Assembly (NCBI RefSeq): GCF_030165005.1
Contig: NZ_JASNNW010000015.1
Span: 1 to 64,000, forward strand
From: Blastococcus capsensis
Lineage (GTDB): Bacteria; Actinomycetota; Actinomycetes; Mycobacteriales; Geodermatophilaceae
Length of the DNA stretch: 64,000 bases
Direction: 5' to 3'
Within the stretch, counting starts at the first letter, position 1; each line of letters opens with the position of its first letter. The position numbers were made by a program, and so were the translations under genes. The notes under the pieces were generated by a model that saw only the letters and a program-made list of their open reading frames with translations, did no database searches and was not told the DNA's origin. Positions 18,939 to 29,316 of the stretch are shown piece by piece.

Positions 18939-19385
18939 TCAGTCGGAGGCAAGACTGATGCAGGCCCAGACGTGCTTGCGCATCCCGGCGGCCGCCCACC
19001 CGTGGGCGGCGGCGAGCCGGGCGATCAGGTACAGGCCCAGTCCGCCGAGTGCGGGGTCGCGGTCGATCGCCGGTATCGGCGGATGGTCGGGACGGGCGTC
19101 GCTGACGTCGATGAGCCAGCCGGAGGAGCACCCGGTCACCGTGACGACGATCGGCTGACCGCTGTGTCGCAGCCCGTTGGAGGCGAGCTCCTCGAAGGCC
19201 AGCATCAGCCGGTCGACGTCGTCGACGTCTGCGCCTTCGGGCAGCCCGTCGCCGGCCAGGTCGTCGCGGAGGCTCCCGCGCGCGGCAGTGAGCTGAGCCG
19301 GGCGGTCGATCGTCCAGCGCCACACCCGGTCGACCCGGTCACTGACATCCGGCGGCGGAAGCTGCTGCCAGGGCTCCGTGCTCAT
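18939..19385 (-). CDS. RsbW-like ATP-binding protein (anti-sigma kinase fold)
   Basis: A 148-residue GHKL ATPase of the RsbW/SpoIIAB type. The N box is LAFEELASNGLRHSG near residue 68, and DPALGGLGLYLIARLA carries the G box. These proteins bind a sigma factor or phosphorylate a STAS antagonist. AGGAG lies a few bases before ATG 19385. A decayed SpoIIE frame ends at 19382 and overlaps this start, suggesting the gene once followed a phosphatase in an operon. The partner sigma factor or STAS protein is not adjacent; the SigF locus is 17 kb away. Confidence 0.8.
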   Translation of the reverse strand: MSTEPWQQLPPPDVSDRVDRVWRWTIDRPAQLTAARGSLRDDLAGDGLPEGADVDDVDRLMLAFEELASNGLRHSGQPIVVTVTGCSSGWLIDVSDARPDHPPIPAIDRDPALGGLGLYLIARLAAAHGWAAAGMRKHVWACISLASD

Positions 19386-19494
19386 CTGCTCCTGCGGTCC
19401 GTGTGCGGCCTCTGTTCGACCTGTGCCATGTCCGTTCCCACGCGGTCCGGGGATGGTCCCGGCCGGTCGCCGACCCACCCCGAAGGGGCGGGTG

Positions 19495-19591
19495 AGGTCC
19501 GTGGACCGGCCTTCGGCGACCGGGGCTGCTCCCCGCGGTGCAGGCGGACCGCGACCCGCGCGACGTCGTCGCCGGTCGCCGTCCACCAGTC
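19495..19591 (-). pseudogene. SpoIIE C-terminal fragment upstream of the ATPase gene
   Basis: The minus strand reads TGDDVARVAVRLHRGEQPR, a degraded form of the DDDVALIAVRLH end of SpoIIE phosphatases. The rest of the phosphatase is gone. The frame stays open to a stop at 19382-19384, overlapping the ATPase start. It is a short remnant and cannot act as an enzyme. Confidence 0.5.
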
Positions 19592-19878
19592 GTTCGACGA
19601 CACGGTCGCACGCCGGGTGCCGAGCCCGCCCGGCGAGGTGGCGCAGTGTGGTCCTCGACAGGGACGGCCGGCCGACGACCGGATCGTGGCCGGCTGGTCG
19701 TGGCGGCGGCAGCCGATCCTCGATCCGGCAGTGCTCACAGCCGCGAGCAGCCGGCAGCTGCGCGGGTCGGAGGGCGGGCGCGTGCCCGTACGATCGACCG
19801 GTCTCGGGACGTCGCCCTGTGTCCCCGCTATCGGAGGAGTTCGTGACTCCCCGACGACGTGGCCGATGTCGTCGCCGG

Positions 19879-20228
19879 GTGGAGCGCGCGATCGCCACCC
19901 ACGGTGCCTACGACACCGAGTACCGGGTCGTGCTCGCCGACGGCCGGCACCGCTGGGTGGCCGCCCGCGGGCGGGTCGTGGGCGGCGAGGAGGGCAATCC
20001 CGCCCGCCTCATCGGCGTGGCCCACGACACCACCGCCCGCTGGCGCAGTTCGCGGGTCAGGACCTCGACGAACTGTGCGATCAGTTGCTGGCCCGCATGC
20101 TGCCCGCCGAGGTGGACGACGACGTCGCGCTGATCGCGGTGCGGCTGCACCCACGCGACGCGCGCCCTGCGTCGGCGGACTCGGACGGCGCTCCGGGCGA
20201 GGCCCCCTGCGCCGCCCTGCCCAGTTGA
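19879..20228 (+). pseudogene. PAS-SpoIIE phosphatase remnant with internal deletion and frameshift
   Basis: The plus strand first encodes part of a PAS domain (YDTEYRVVLADGRHRWVAAR, then LIGVAHDTTA), then after a change of frame near 20044 the end of a SpoIIE domain (GQDLDELCDQLLARMLPAE, DDDVALIAVRLHPRD). The same two blocks are about 550 residues apart in the intact protein at 16623-18758. GAF and most of the phosphatase are therefore deleted. It points in the opposite direction to the intact copy. Confidence 0.65.
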
Positions 20229-20284
20229 CCTGACGTGCGCGGCTGGGCCCGGTCGCTCCTGCTGGCCTGGCTCTTCCCCCGAGA

Positions 20285-20305
20285 GTGGGTGTCGGCGTCG
20301 TCGAC
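20285..20305 (+). repeat. 21-bp direct repeat, copy 2
   Basis: Exact second copy of the sequence at 9926-9946. Here the core GGCGTCGTCGACGCC is a perfect 7-bp palindrome around a central T. It lies between the SpoIIE remnant (plus) and the TRIC-like gene (minus), again a convergent junction. Confidence 0.45.
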
Positions 20306-20425
20306 GCCTGCGGCAGTGATGTCAGCCGCTCGCGGGTTCGACGCGGGCTGCCGAAGCGGGTGGCCGGCCGGCTCCGCATCCTCGGCCGTACAGGAGGGCG
20401 TCCGGGTGACGCACCGAGCGGTACG

Positions 20426-21061
20426 TCAGGGGTCCTCGGGCGGAGGGCTCCCCGGCGGGACGGGCGCGTTCACGTCGAAGTGGACTCCCACCATGCGGAT
20501 GACGAAGCACAGTGCGGCGGCGCCGATGGTCGCGATCGGTCCCCGCGCATCCAGGAGCTCGACGACGACGACAGCGGTGGCCCCGACGAGCGCCGGGATG
20601 GCGTAGAGCCCGCTGGTGAGCACCGACGGGACGCGCCGGATCAGCACGTCGCGGAGGGTGCCGCCGCCCACCGCGGTGAGGACGCCGACGATCACCGCCT
20701 GCGCCGGGCCGAAGCCCAGATCGATCGCCTTGAGCGCGCCGGTGACGGCGAACAGGCTCAGCCCGGCGGCGTCCAGGACGTTGATCGTCCGGTTGATCCG
20801 CTCGAGGTGGGAGCCGGCGAAGAAGGCGATCAGGCCGCCGGCCGCGGCGACGGTCAGGTAGCGCCCGTCCAGGAAGGTGGCCGGGGGCAGGCTGCCGAGG
20901 AAGACGTCCCGGATGGTGCCGCCACCCAGGGCGGTGATCATGCCGAGGGTCACCACACCGACGATGTCCAGCCGGGTCGCGCGCAGCGCGGTCAGGGCGC
21001 CGTTGAGGGCGAAGGCGAAGGTGCCGCCGAGGTCGAGGATCACCAGCGCCGTGGTCTCCAT
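20426..21061 (-). CDS. TRIC/UPF0126 family cation channel-like membrane protein
   Basis: A 211-residue membrane protein with about seven hydrophobic helices and two copies of the hallmark GGGTxRD motif: GGGTIRDV near residue 46 and GGGTLRDV near 131. This internal repeat is the signature of the UPF0126/TRIC family, trimeric cation channels in bacteria and animals; a link to glycine or potassium transport has been proposed. ATG 21061 lies at the start of the family consensus; the longer open frame has no hydrophobic or conserved sequence. The last 20 residues are Pro-rich. It is divergent from the LLM oxidoreductase gene. Confidence 0.85.
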   Translation of the reverse strand: METTALVILDLGGTFAFALNGALTALRATRLDIVGVVTLGMITALGGGTIRDVFLGSLPPATFLDGRYLTVAAAGGLIAFFAGSHLERINRTINVLDAAGLSLFAVTGALKAIDLGFGPAQAVIVGVLTAVGGGTLRDVLIRRVPSVLTSGLYAIPALVGATAVVVVELLDARGPIATIGAAALCFVIRMVGVHFDVNAPVPPGSPPPEDP

Positions 21062-21236
21062 GGGTGGTTCCGTTGCTCCGTCCCCCGAGCCGCCGGTGTG
21101 CCGGTGCCACCTTTCCAGAACGGAGATCCGCACTTCTCACATCCGCGGGAACGGTGGTGGGCGAGAATGTCCGCGTGCGTTCCCACGAGAGATGCGGAAG
21201 CCGATCCGGCCGACTCCCCACCTGCGCAGGACGGCG

Positions 21237-22148
21237 ATGACGCCGACCCTGGCGGCTCTGGTGCTGCCCGACCGGCATCCGGTCGCCAGCTTCCTCGCCG
21301 ACGTCCAGGAGGCCGAGCGGGCCGGCGTCCGGGCGGTCTGGACCTACGACCACCTCACCTGGCCGCTGCTCGCCGACGGCCCCTGGTACGGCGCCGTCCC
21401 GCTGCTGGCCGCCGCGGCGATGTGCACGGAGACGGTGCGGCTGGGCACGCAGGTCGCCTCCCCGAACTTCCGGCACCCCGTGCCGTTCGCCAAGGAGCTG
21501 ATGACCCTCGACCAGCTCACCGGCGGGCGGCTGGAGGTCGGGGTCGGCGCCGGGACGGAGGGCCCGGATGCGCTCGTGCTGGGGGATCCGCCGCTGTCCC
21601 GTGCCGAGCGGGCCGAGCGCTTCGCCGAGTGGCTGGGCCTCCTCGACCAGCTGCTGCGCGAACCGGTGACGACGGTGCACGGACCGCGCTACACCGCGGT
21701 CGATGCCCATCAGCTGCCCGGCTGCGTGCAGCAACCACGGCTGCCGTTCACCGTCGCCGCCACCGGGCCGCGCGCCCTGCAGCTGGCCGCCCGGTACGGA
21801 CAGGGCTGGGTGACCTACGGGCCCTACGGTCCGTCGGTGGAGCCGGAGGAGTGGTTCGCCGCCGTGGCCGACCAGTCGCGGCGGCTGACCGGCGCGCTGG
21901 CGGCAGAGGGGCGGGCGGCGGACGCCGTCCGGCGCAGCGCCCAGTTCGGCCTGGAGATGCACTGGCCGTTCGAGAGCCGGGAGCGGTACGCGGACGCACT
22001 GGGCCGGCTGACCGAGGCCGGGATCGACGAGGTCAGCGTGCACTGGCCGCGGCCCGACGGCCGTGGCGTCCCGGCCGCGGCGCTGTCGATGGTCGTGGAC
22101 GCGCACGGCTCGGCAGGCCGACGACCGGAGCGCGGGGGCGGAAACTAG
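21237..22148 (+). CDS. LLM class flavin-dependent oxidoreductase (probably F420-dependent)
   Basis: A 303-residue luciferase-like TIM-barrel oxidoreductase. Features include AERAGVRAVWTYDHLTWP near the N-terminus, TVRLGTQVASPNFRHPVPFAKELMTLD and the family core TGGRLEVGVGAGTEG near residue 97, where the cofactor binds. In actinobacteria most members of this subgroup use F420, otherwise FMN. The reaction is unknown. ATG 21237 starts the conserved sequence and has AGGAC upstream. It is followed by a hairpin and then a LarE-like gene. Confidence 0.8.
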   Translation: MTPTLAALVLPDRHPVASFLADVQEAERAGVRAVWTYDHLTWPLLADGPWYGAVPLLAAAAMCTETVRLGTQVASPNFRHPVPFAKELMTLDQLTGGRLEVGVGAGTEGPDALVLGDPPLSRAERAERFAEWLGLLDQLLREPVTTVHGPRYTAVDAHQLPGCVQQPRLPFTVAATGPRALQLAARYGQGWVTYGPYGPSVEPEEWFAAVADQSRRLTGALAAEGRAADAVRRSAQFGLEMHWPFESRERYADALGRLTEAGIDEVSVHWPRPDGRGVPAAALSMVVDAHGSAGRRPERGGGN

Positions 22149-22150
22149 CG

Positions 22151-22184
22151 GCAACCGCTCGGCCGGGCTGCGACCGAGCGTTGC
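22151..22184. terminator. Hairpin after LLM oxidoreductase gene
   Basis: GCAACCGCTCGG (22151-22162) pairs with CCGAGCGTTGC (22174-22184) with one bulged C, three bases after the stop codon. It is well placed as a terminator, although the LarE-like gene starts 46 bases later on the same strand and some read-through is possible. Confidence 0.6.
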
Positions 22185-22229
22185 GATGAGGATGCCGAAT
22201 CCGTTCGGCCGCCGGAGGGAGGTGCCCGC

Positions 22230-23039
22230 ATGACGCCGCAGCTCCTGGCGTGGCTGGCCGCAGTGCCGCAGCGGGCGATCGCCTGCAGCGGCGGGATCGA
22301 CAGCCTGACCCTCGCCACGGCCGCCCACCGCGCTGCCCCGGGCACGACGCTCGTCGTGCACAGCATCACGCCCGCGGTACCCGCGGCCGCGACCGCACGG
22401 GTGCTGGAGGCGGCCGCAGCGGAGCCGTGGGACCTCCGCATCGTGCGGTCCCGCGAGTTCGAGGACGACCGCTACCTGAGCAACCCGCTCGACCGGTGCT
22501 TCGTCTGCAAGTCCCATCTCTACGACGCCATGACCGACGCCGTCGAGGCGGTGGGCGGAACGCACACGCTGCTCAGCGGGGCGAACGTCGACGACCTCGG
22601 CGAGTACCGGCCCGGCCTGCGCGCCGCGGCCGAGCACGGGGTGCGGCACCCCTACGTCGAGATCGGCGCGGCCAAGGCCGACGTCCGGGCGATGGCGCGG
22701 GACCTGGGGCTCGAGCATGCCGACCTACCGGCCTCCCCGTGCCTGGCGAGCCGCCTGTACACCGGCACGGTGGTGACCGCCGCCCGGCTGCACGCCGTCG
22801 AGGTCGGTGAGGCGGTCCTCACCGCGCGGACCGGTGCGGCCGTCGTGCGCTGCCGCGTCCGGGAGGACGTCGTACGGATCGAGGTCGGGAACGCAGAACG
22901 GCCACGCGTCACCCCGGACGTCGTCGCCGCGGTGCTGGCCGCCATGCGCGCCGTCGACCCGGGCATCCGGTCGGCGGTGCTCGACCGCGAGCCCTATCGG
23001 CCGGGTCGCGCGTTCACCCTGACGCCGGTCCGGCCCTGA
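22230..23039 (+). CDS. larE: LarE-like sulfur transferase (PP-loop ATPase)
   Basis: A 269-residue PP-loop protein of the LarE family, which supplies sulfur to the nickel-pincer cofactor of lactate racemase. The ATP-binding motif CSGGIDS is at residues 19-25. Three cysteines match the iron-sulfur form of LarE: C90 and C93 in RCFVCK and C171 in SPCLASR. In that form they bind a [4Fe-4S] cluster that carries an extra sulfide, instead of sacrificing one Cys. No larB, larC or larA is in the window, so the gene is an orphan here and its target is unknown. ATG 22230 has GGAGG seven bases upstream. Confidence 0.75.
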   Translation: MTPQLLAWLAAVPQRAIACSGGIDSLTLATAAHRAAPGTTLVVHSITPAVPAAATARVLEAAAAEPWDLRIVRSREFEDDRYLSNPLDRCFVCKSHLYDAMTDAVEAVGGTHTLLSGANVDDLGEYRPGLRAAAEHGVRHPYVEIGAAKADVRAMARDLGLEHADLPASPCLASRLYTGTVVTAARLHAVEVGEAVLTARTGAAVVRCRVREDVVRIEVGNAERPRVTPDVVAAVLAAMRAVDPGIRSAVLDREPYRPGRAFTLTPVRP

Positions 23040-23056
23040 CCGGCCCCAGCGGCGAC

Positions 23057-23070
23057 GGGTCCCGGGACCC
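23057..23070. terminator. Palindrome between convergent larE-like and zinc-ribbon genes
   Basis: GGGTCCCGGGACCC is a perfect 14-base palindrome, flanked by CCGGCCC at about 23040 and GGGCCGG at about 23081, which can pair outside it. The position between two stop codons suggests a bidirectional terminator. No T tract is present. Confidence 0.4.
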
Positions 23071-23167
23071 TCGACGCGGGTGGGCCGGAGCATCGCCGTC
23101 GGACGCCCCGGCGAGGCGGTCCGGCGCACCGGACGCCGGCCGTGGCGCGCACGACCGCTCGAGCGGC

Positions 23168-23377
23168 TCAGCCGCCGACGGGGACCGCGGTGCCGCAGAT
23201 CCCGCAGACCTCCAGCTGCCGTCGCTTCCACCGCAGCACCGGCACGAAGAACACCGAGAACTGGCGGAACTGCCGGATCCGCGTGAACCGCGAGGTGTTG
23301 CCGCAGCGCGGGCAGGTGCGGACCTCCCCGGGACCGAGATCGCGCCGCTTGGTCCCGAAACCGAAGAGGAAGAACAC
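23168..23377 (-). CDS. Small zinc-ribbon protein
   Basis: A 69-residue protein with two CxxC pairs, CPRC near residue 22 and CGIC near residue 58, which should bind one zinc ion. Between them is a basic/aromatic stretch (RFTRIRQFRQF). It belongs to the small zinc-ribbon family often annotated in actinobacteria without known function. GTG 23377 is chosen since the conserved sequence VFFLFGFGTKRR begins there; the frame upstream is open but not conserved. It is convergent with the larE-like gene and divergent from the DAHP synthase gene. Confidence 0.65.
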   Translation of the reverse strand: MFFLFGFGTKRRDLGPGEVRTCPRCGNTSRFTRIRQFRQFSVFFVPVLRWKRRQLEVCGICGTAVPVGG

Positions 23378-23489
23378 GCTGCCAGCGTGGCACAGGGCAC
23401 GCACCGCGACCCCTGCTCGCGGCGGGACCGGCAGCGGTCCGCTCGTCGGCGTCCACGTCGCACGGGAGCTGTGGTTGGCTCGGGGGCAG

Positions 23490-24755
23490 GTGGAACGACG
23501 GAGGAGGCACCCCATTCCGGCTGACCAGATCCTGGATGTCGCGACGCGGATCGCCGATCAGCTGCTGGCCGTCCAGACGCAGGTCAACGGGCAGATCGAT
23601 GCCACGCTGGCCCGGCTGCTGCCCGAGGTCCAGCAGCGACTGGGCGTGGAGCCGGCGAACGACGTCGACCTCTCCGACCTGGTGAACGCCCGGATCACCG
23701 GCCTGAGCGTCGTCGTGACGCCGGCCGCGGTCGCGACGGTCGTCCCGCTGCCGGCGGCGTCCGCGGCCACGACCCGGGCCGGACGCCGGGCGGTGACCGC
23801 CGTCGTCGAGGGGGCCGACGACCGGCTGGCCGTCATCGCCGGCCCCTGCTCCATCCACGACCCGGCCGCCGCGCTGGAGTACGCCGGGTTCCTCGCCCGC
23901 ATGCGGGAGCGGCACGGCGACGACCTGGAGATCCTGATGCGCACCTACACCGAGAAGCCGCGGACGGAGGTCGACTGGAAGGGCTTCGCCTACGACCCGT
24001 ACCTGGACGGTTCCAGCCGCATCAGCGTCGGCCTCGTGGCGACGCGGATGCTCATGTGCCGGATCACCGGCCTGGGCGTACCGGTGGCGGCCGAGCCGTT
24101 GAACGCGCTGACGCCGCAGTACGTCAACGGGCTGGTCACCTACAACGGCGTCGGCGCGCGCAACGTCACCGACCAGACCGCCCGGGAACGGGTGTCCGGT
24201 TTCTCCTCCGTCGTCGGCTTCAAGAACTCGCCCGAGGGCAGCATCGAGACGGCGATCCAGGCGGTCCGGACGGCCCGGGCGCCGCACGAGTTCCTGGGCG
24301 TCGACCACCACGGGGTCAGCGCCCAGCTGTCGACGACCGGCAACGACACCGGCCATGTGATCCTGCGTGGCAGCAAGGACGGCCCCAACTACTCCGCTGC
24401 TCACATCGCCGACACCAAGCGGCAGCTGTCGGAGCGCGGTCTGCCGGAGGTGGTCGTGGTCGACGCCTCCCACGGCAACAGCCAGAAGAACCACCTGCGC
24501 CAGATCGACGTCGTGCACGACCTGGCCGGGCAGGTGGCCGCCGGCGAGCGGGCGATCCGCGGCGTGATGGTGGAGAGCAACCTGGTGGCGGGACGGCAGG
24601 ACCTGGACCGCCGGGATCCCGGCGCGCTGGAGTACGGCAAGAGCGTCACCGACGCCTGCGTCGACCTTCCGACGACCGAGCAGATGCTGGCCGAGCTGGC
24701 CGAGGCCAGCCGGGTCCGGCGCGGCGCGGGGCCGAGGTCTCCGGCGTCCCGGTGA
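23490..24755 (+). CDS. aroF: 3-deoxy-7-phosphoheptulonate (DAHP) synthase, class I
   Basis: First enzyme of the shikimate pathway, joining phosphoenolpyruvate and erythrose 4-phosphate. The class I (AroG-like) core is complete: AGPCSIHD with the metal-binding Cys, TYTEKPRTEVDWKG, the GVGARN region, VGFKNSPEG, VDHHG, VILRGSKDGPNYS, VDASHGNS and GVMVESNLV. An N-terminal 70-residue extension precedes the barrel. Many actinobacteria use the unrelated class II enzyme. Start uncertain: GTG 23490 is the first normal codon, but a perfect GGAGGAGG (23500-23507) sits six bases before an in-frame ATT at 23514, which could be the real start. Then the protein would be 413 residues. Confidence 0.85.
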   Translation: MERRRRHPIPADQILDVATRIADQLLAVQTQVNGQIDATLARLLPEVQQRLGVEPANDVDLSDLVNARITGLSVVVTPAAVATVVPLPAASAATTRAGRRAVTAVVEGADDRLAVIAGPCSIHDPAAALEYAGFLARMRERHGDDLEILMRTYTEKPRTEVDWKGFAYDPYLDGSSRISVGLVATRMLMCRITGLGVPVAAEPLNALTPQYVNGLVTYNGVGARNVTDQTARERVSGFSSVVGFKNSPEGSIETAIQAVRTARAPHEFLGVDHHGVSAQLSTTGNDTGHVILRGSKDGPNYSAAHIADTKRQLSERGLPEVVVVDASHGNSQKNHLRQIDVVHDLAGQVAAGERAIRGVMVESNLVAGRQDLDRRDPGALEYGKSVTDACVDLPTTEQMLAELAEASRVRRGAGPRSPASR

Positions 24756-24807
24756 CCGCTGCGGTCGTGCCGCGACGCGCACCTGCGCGACGCTCGGACT
24801 CCGCTGC

Positions 24808-25302
24808 ATGGAATCCAGTTGTGCGGGGCACAACCGAACGGTGAAGACCGCTGTCGTCGCCGTCCTGGGCGGCCTGTTGACCCTTGCCGGGATCGGCCTC
24901 CTCGTCCTCCCCGGACCCGGCTTCGTGCTCGTGGCGGCAGGACTGGCCGTGCTGGCCACCCGCTTCTCCTGGGCCAGGAGGCCGCTCGACTACGCGAAGG
25001 ACAAGGCGGAGCAGGGCATCGAGGAGGTCGGCAGGAGCCCCTGGCGGGCAGCCGGTGCCGTCGTCGCCGCGCTCGTGCTCGTCGCGCTGGGCGTCCTCGC
25101 CCTGATCGGGGTGGAGCTGCCGTTCGTCAACGCGGTCAGCGCCGTCGTGCTGATCATCTCCGGACTGTTCCTGGTCGGCACGGTGATCTTCGCGCGCCGC
25201 CTGGAGAAGCAGGAGCAAACGCGGGCGCACCGCCCCGCCGGAACACCCCTCGACGGTGGCGGTGCCTACCGCGCCGCCCGGCCCGCCGCCGACCGACCGT
25301 GA
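24808..25302 (+). CDS. PGPGW-domain membrane protein (TIGR02611-like)
   Basis: A 164-residue integral membrane protein. The first hydrophobic block contains LVLPGPGFVLVAAGLAVLATRF, the hallmark of the small PGPGW family, and a second pair of helices covers about residues 83-131. Function is not known. ATG 24808 is the first start; GTG 24841, eleven codons later, is equally possible and has no better ribosome site. A perfect hyphenated palindrome (24818-24834) falls between them and would be promoter DNA if the later start is right. The C-terminus is hydrophilic and variable. Confidence 0.65.
   Translation: MESSCAGHNRTVKTAVVAVLGGLLTLAGIGLLVLPGPGFVLVAAGLAVLATRFSWARRPLDYAKDKAEQGIEEVGRSPWRAAGAVVAALVLVALGVLALIGVELPFVNAVSAVVLIISGLFLVGTVIFARRLEKQEQTRAHRPAGTPLDGGGAYRAARPAADRP
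24818..24834. promoter_or_regulatory. Hyphenated palindrome GTTGTGC-GGG-GCACAAC
   Basis: Seven-base perfect arms around GGG, 6 bases before GTG 24841. The relative AT content and symmetry fit a repressor operator, but it would be coding if translation starts at 24808. Confidence 0.35.
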
Positions 25303-25374
25303 CGACGGCACCCCGGCCGGTCGACGGGATGCGCCCGGCAGGGCCGTACCGGTCCCTCTGATCCCTACGGCTGC

Positions 25375-26262
25375 TCACCGCCTCCCGGGGCGGGGGGAGC
25401 GGCGCAGGAAGTCGTCGGCGATCTCGTCGAACGTGGCCCAGCGGACGCCGTCGTGCCCGTTGATGTGCTCGATGAGCCGCTCGAGCATCAGCAGCACCTG
25501 CGGGCGTCCCGAGACGTCGGGGTGGATGGTCATCGTGAAGGCCGCGTAGTCGAGCTCGCGGTGCACCCAGTCGAACTGGTCCCGCCACATCTGCTCGATG
25601 TCCCGTGGGTTGACGAAGCCGTGGCTGTTCGGGCTGGACTTGATGAACATCATCGGCGGCAGGTCGTCGAGGTACCAGTTGGCCGGGATCTCGACCAGGT
25701 CGGTCTCGTCACCGCGGACGAGCGGCTTCATCCAGCTGTCCGCCGGCTCGGCGTAGTCGATCTTCGTCCACGAGTCGCCCACCCGGACGTAGTACGGCTC
25801 GAAGTCCCGGTGCATGAGCGAGTGGTCGTACTTGATACCGCGATCGAGCAGCAGTTCGTTGGTGACGCCGCTGAACTCCCACCAGGGGGCGACGTATCCG
25901 GTGGGGCGCCGCCCGGTCCTCGTCTCGATGATCTCGATGCAGCGGTCGAGCACGGCCTGCTCCTGCTCCCGGCTCATCGCGATCGGGTTCTCGTGGCTGT
26001 AGCCGTGCACGCCGATCTCGTGGCCGGCCGCGACGCACTCGTCGAACTGCACCGGGAACGTCTCGATCGAGTGCCCCGGCCAGAAGAACGTCTGAGTCAG
26101 GCCGTTGCGCTGGAACAGCTCGAGGAGGCGGGGAACGCCGACCTCGCCGGCGAACACGCCTCGGGAGATGTCGTCGGGGGAGTCCGCCCCGCCGTATGAA
26201 CCGAGCCAGCCGCCGACGGCGTCGATGTCGACGCCGAAGGCCACGAGGATCTCCTTGCTCAT
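25375..26262 (-). CDS. Polysaccharide deacetylase family protein (HpPgdA/PuuE-like)
   Basis: A 295-residue carbohydrate esterase 4 fold protein of the cytoplasmic HpPgdA/PuuE subgroup. The N-terminal [17 protein letters not shown] has the metal-binding Asp, the second motif is [14 protein letters not shown] with both metal His, and APWWEFSG and [10 protein letters not shown] follow. No signal peptide is present, so it acts inside the cell. Members of this subgroup act on N-acyl bonds of sugars, ureides or amides; the substrate here is unknown. ATG 26262 starts the conserved region. It lies 55 bases downstream of the asparaginase gene on the same strand, perhaps as one transcript of amide hydrolases. 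Confidence 0.75.
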   Translation of the reverse strand: MSKEILVAFGVDIDAVGGWLGSYGGADSPDDISRGVFAGEVGVPRLLELFQRNGLTQTFFWPGHSIETFPVQFDECVAAGHEIGVHGYSHENPIAMSREQEQAVLDRCIEIIETRTGRRPTGYVAPWWEFSGVTNELLLDRGIKYDHSLMHRDFEPYYVRVGDSWTKIDYAEPADSWMKPLVRGDETDLVEIPANWYLDDLPPMMFIKSSPNSHGFVNPRDIEQMWRDQFDWVHRELDYAAFTMTIHPDVSGRPQVLLMLERLIEHINGHDGVRWATFDEIADDFLRRSPRPGRR

Positions 26263-26317
26263 CGTTCCGCTTCCTTCCAGTGGTGGGCCGCATCCCCCGG
26301 CCGGGTCCGGCGAGGCA

Positions 26318-27286
26318 TCAGAGAGCGAGCTGCTGGGCCAGCACGCGCTGCGGATCTTCCGGCGCGACGGCGAGGGCCGCGGCCAGGAGCAGCCGTCCCT
26401 GCCAGGGGCTGAGGTCGCCGGCGAAGACGGCGCCGACCCGCGCCAGACGAGCACCCCCGGCGGCGTAGAGGGGGACGACCGGACCCGCCTGCACCCGGGA
26501 GCAGATGAGCACGGGGACGCCGTCGGCGACGAGCTGCTCGACGGCCTCGGCGACCGCCGGGGGAACGTTGCCGGCGCCGAACGCCTCGAGCACCACGCCG
26601 GCGGCCCCGGCAGCCACCGCGGCGTGCAGCAGGGCGGCGTCCGCGCCCAGGTAGCAGGCGACGACGTCGACCCGTGGCAGGTCGGCCGCCGGGTCGAGCG
26701 GCAGCGGCACCGGGCGGACGGGCCTGCACAGGGGCAGCGCCGAGTCGCCGGCCAGCCGGAGCGCCGGGCCTCGCCCGGGCGCCCCGAACGCCCCGCTGCG
26801 CAGGGTGTCGATCTTGCGCACGCCGCGGGCGGCGAAGGCCACGCCGTCGAAGCAGAGCAGGACGCCGAGGTCCCGGGCGGCGGGGGAGGCGGCGACGCGC
26901 AGCGCGTCGGCGAGATTGGCCGGGCCGTCCGGCGCCGCGGCGTCGAACGGGCGCTGCGCCCCGGTGAAGACGATCGGGCGCGGATCATCGTGCAGGAGGT
27001 CGGTGAAGAACACCGTCTCCTCCATGGTGTCGGTGCCCTGCGTGACGACGACGCCGTCCACACCCTCGGCCAGGCACCGGCGGGCTTCGGCCACCAGTTC
27101 CCGCAGGTCCGTCGTCGTGAACGCGAAACTGCCGACGGTGCCGAGGTCGCTCGTCGTCACGCTCAGCCCACCGAGCGGCCCGGCCGCCGCCAGCAGCTCC
27201 GCGGCGGGGGTGACGGCCGCGAGCCCGCCCGGGCCCTGCCGGCTGGCGATGGTCCCTCCCGTGGCCAGCAGATGTACCCGTGCCAC
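26318..27286 (-). CDS. ansA: Asparaginase
   Basis: A 322-residue L-asparaginase, releasing ammonia from asparagine to give aspartate. Both catalytic threonine motifs are present: ATGGTIAS at residues 8-15 and [12 protein letters not shown] near residue 80. The family element [13 protein letters not shown] is present too. No signal peptide is seen, so a cytoplasmic enzyme is likely. GTG 27286 has AAGGAG eight bases upstream. It is divergent from the lipid kinase gene across about 260 bases and co-directional with the deacetylase. Confidence 0.85.
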   Translation of the reverse strand: MARVHLLATGGTIASRQGPGGLAAVTPAAELLAAAGPLGGLSVTTSDLGTVGSFAFTTTDLRELVAEARRCLAEGVDGVVVTQGTDTMEETVFFTDLLHDDPRPIVFTGAQRPFDAAAPDGPANLADALRVAASPAARDLGVLLCFDGVAFAARGVRKIDTLRSGAFGAPGRGPALRLAGDSALPLCRPVRPVPLPLDPAADLPRVDVVACYLGADAALLHAAVAAGAAGVVLEAFGAGNVPPAVAEAVEQLVADGVPVLICSRVQAGPVVPLYAAGGARLARVGAVFAGDLSPWQGRLLLAAALAVAPEDPQRVLAQQLAL

Positions 27287-27545
27287 GCCTGCTCCTTCCC
27301 GGCCGCACCCGGCCACCATCGATGACGCGCCCAGCGTCCCCTGCGCGCCGTCGGTCGGCGACCGCACGACGTCAGCGTGCTGGACGGCGTCGTACGGCCA
27401 CGCCGCACCGCACGTGGCCCGACGCCCCGGTGCGCGGGACCGGGGCGCCCGGTCGGGTGACAGTGGTGTTGGCTGCCGGGTATGCCGGGCAGTCAGTGGC
27501 CGGCGCGTGGCGTCACGACGGTCCCCGACGAAGGCAGGAGGCGCG

Positions 27546-29315
<1,770 letters not shown>

Positions 29316-29316
<1 letters not shown>

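Noticed and set aside
18755-18952. Small minus-strand open frame between the PP2C and ATPase genes
   Set aside because: No ribosome site and no similarity; it overlaps the start of the PP2C gene.
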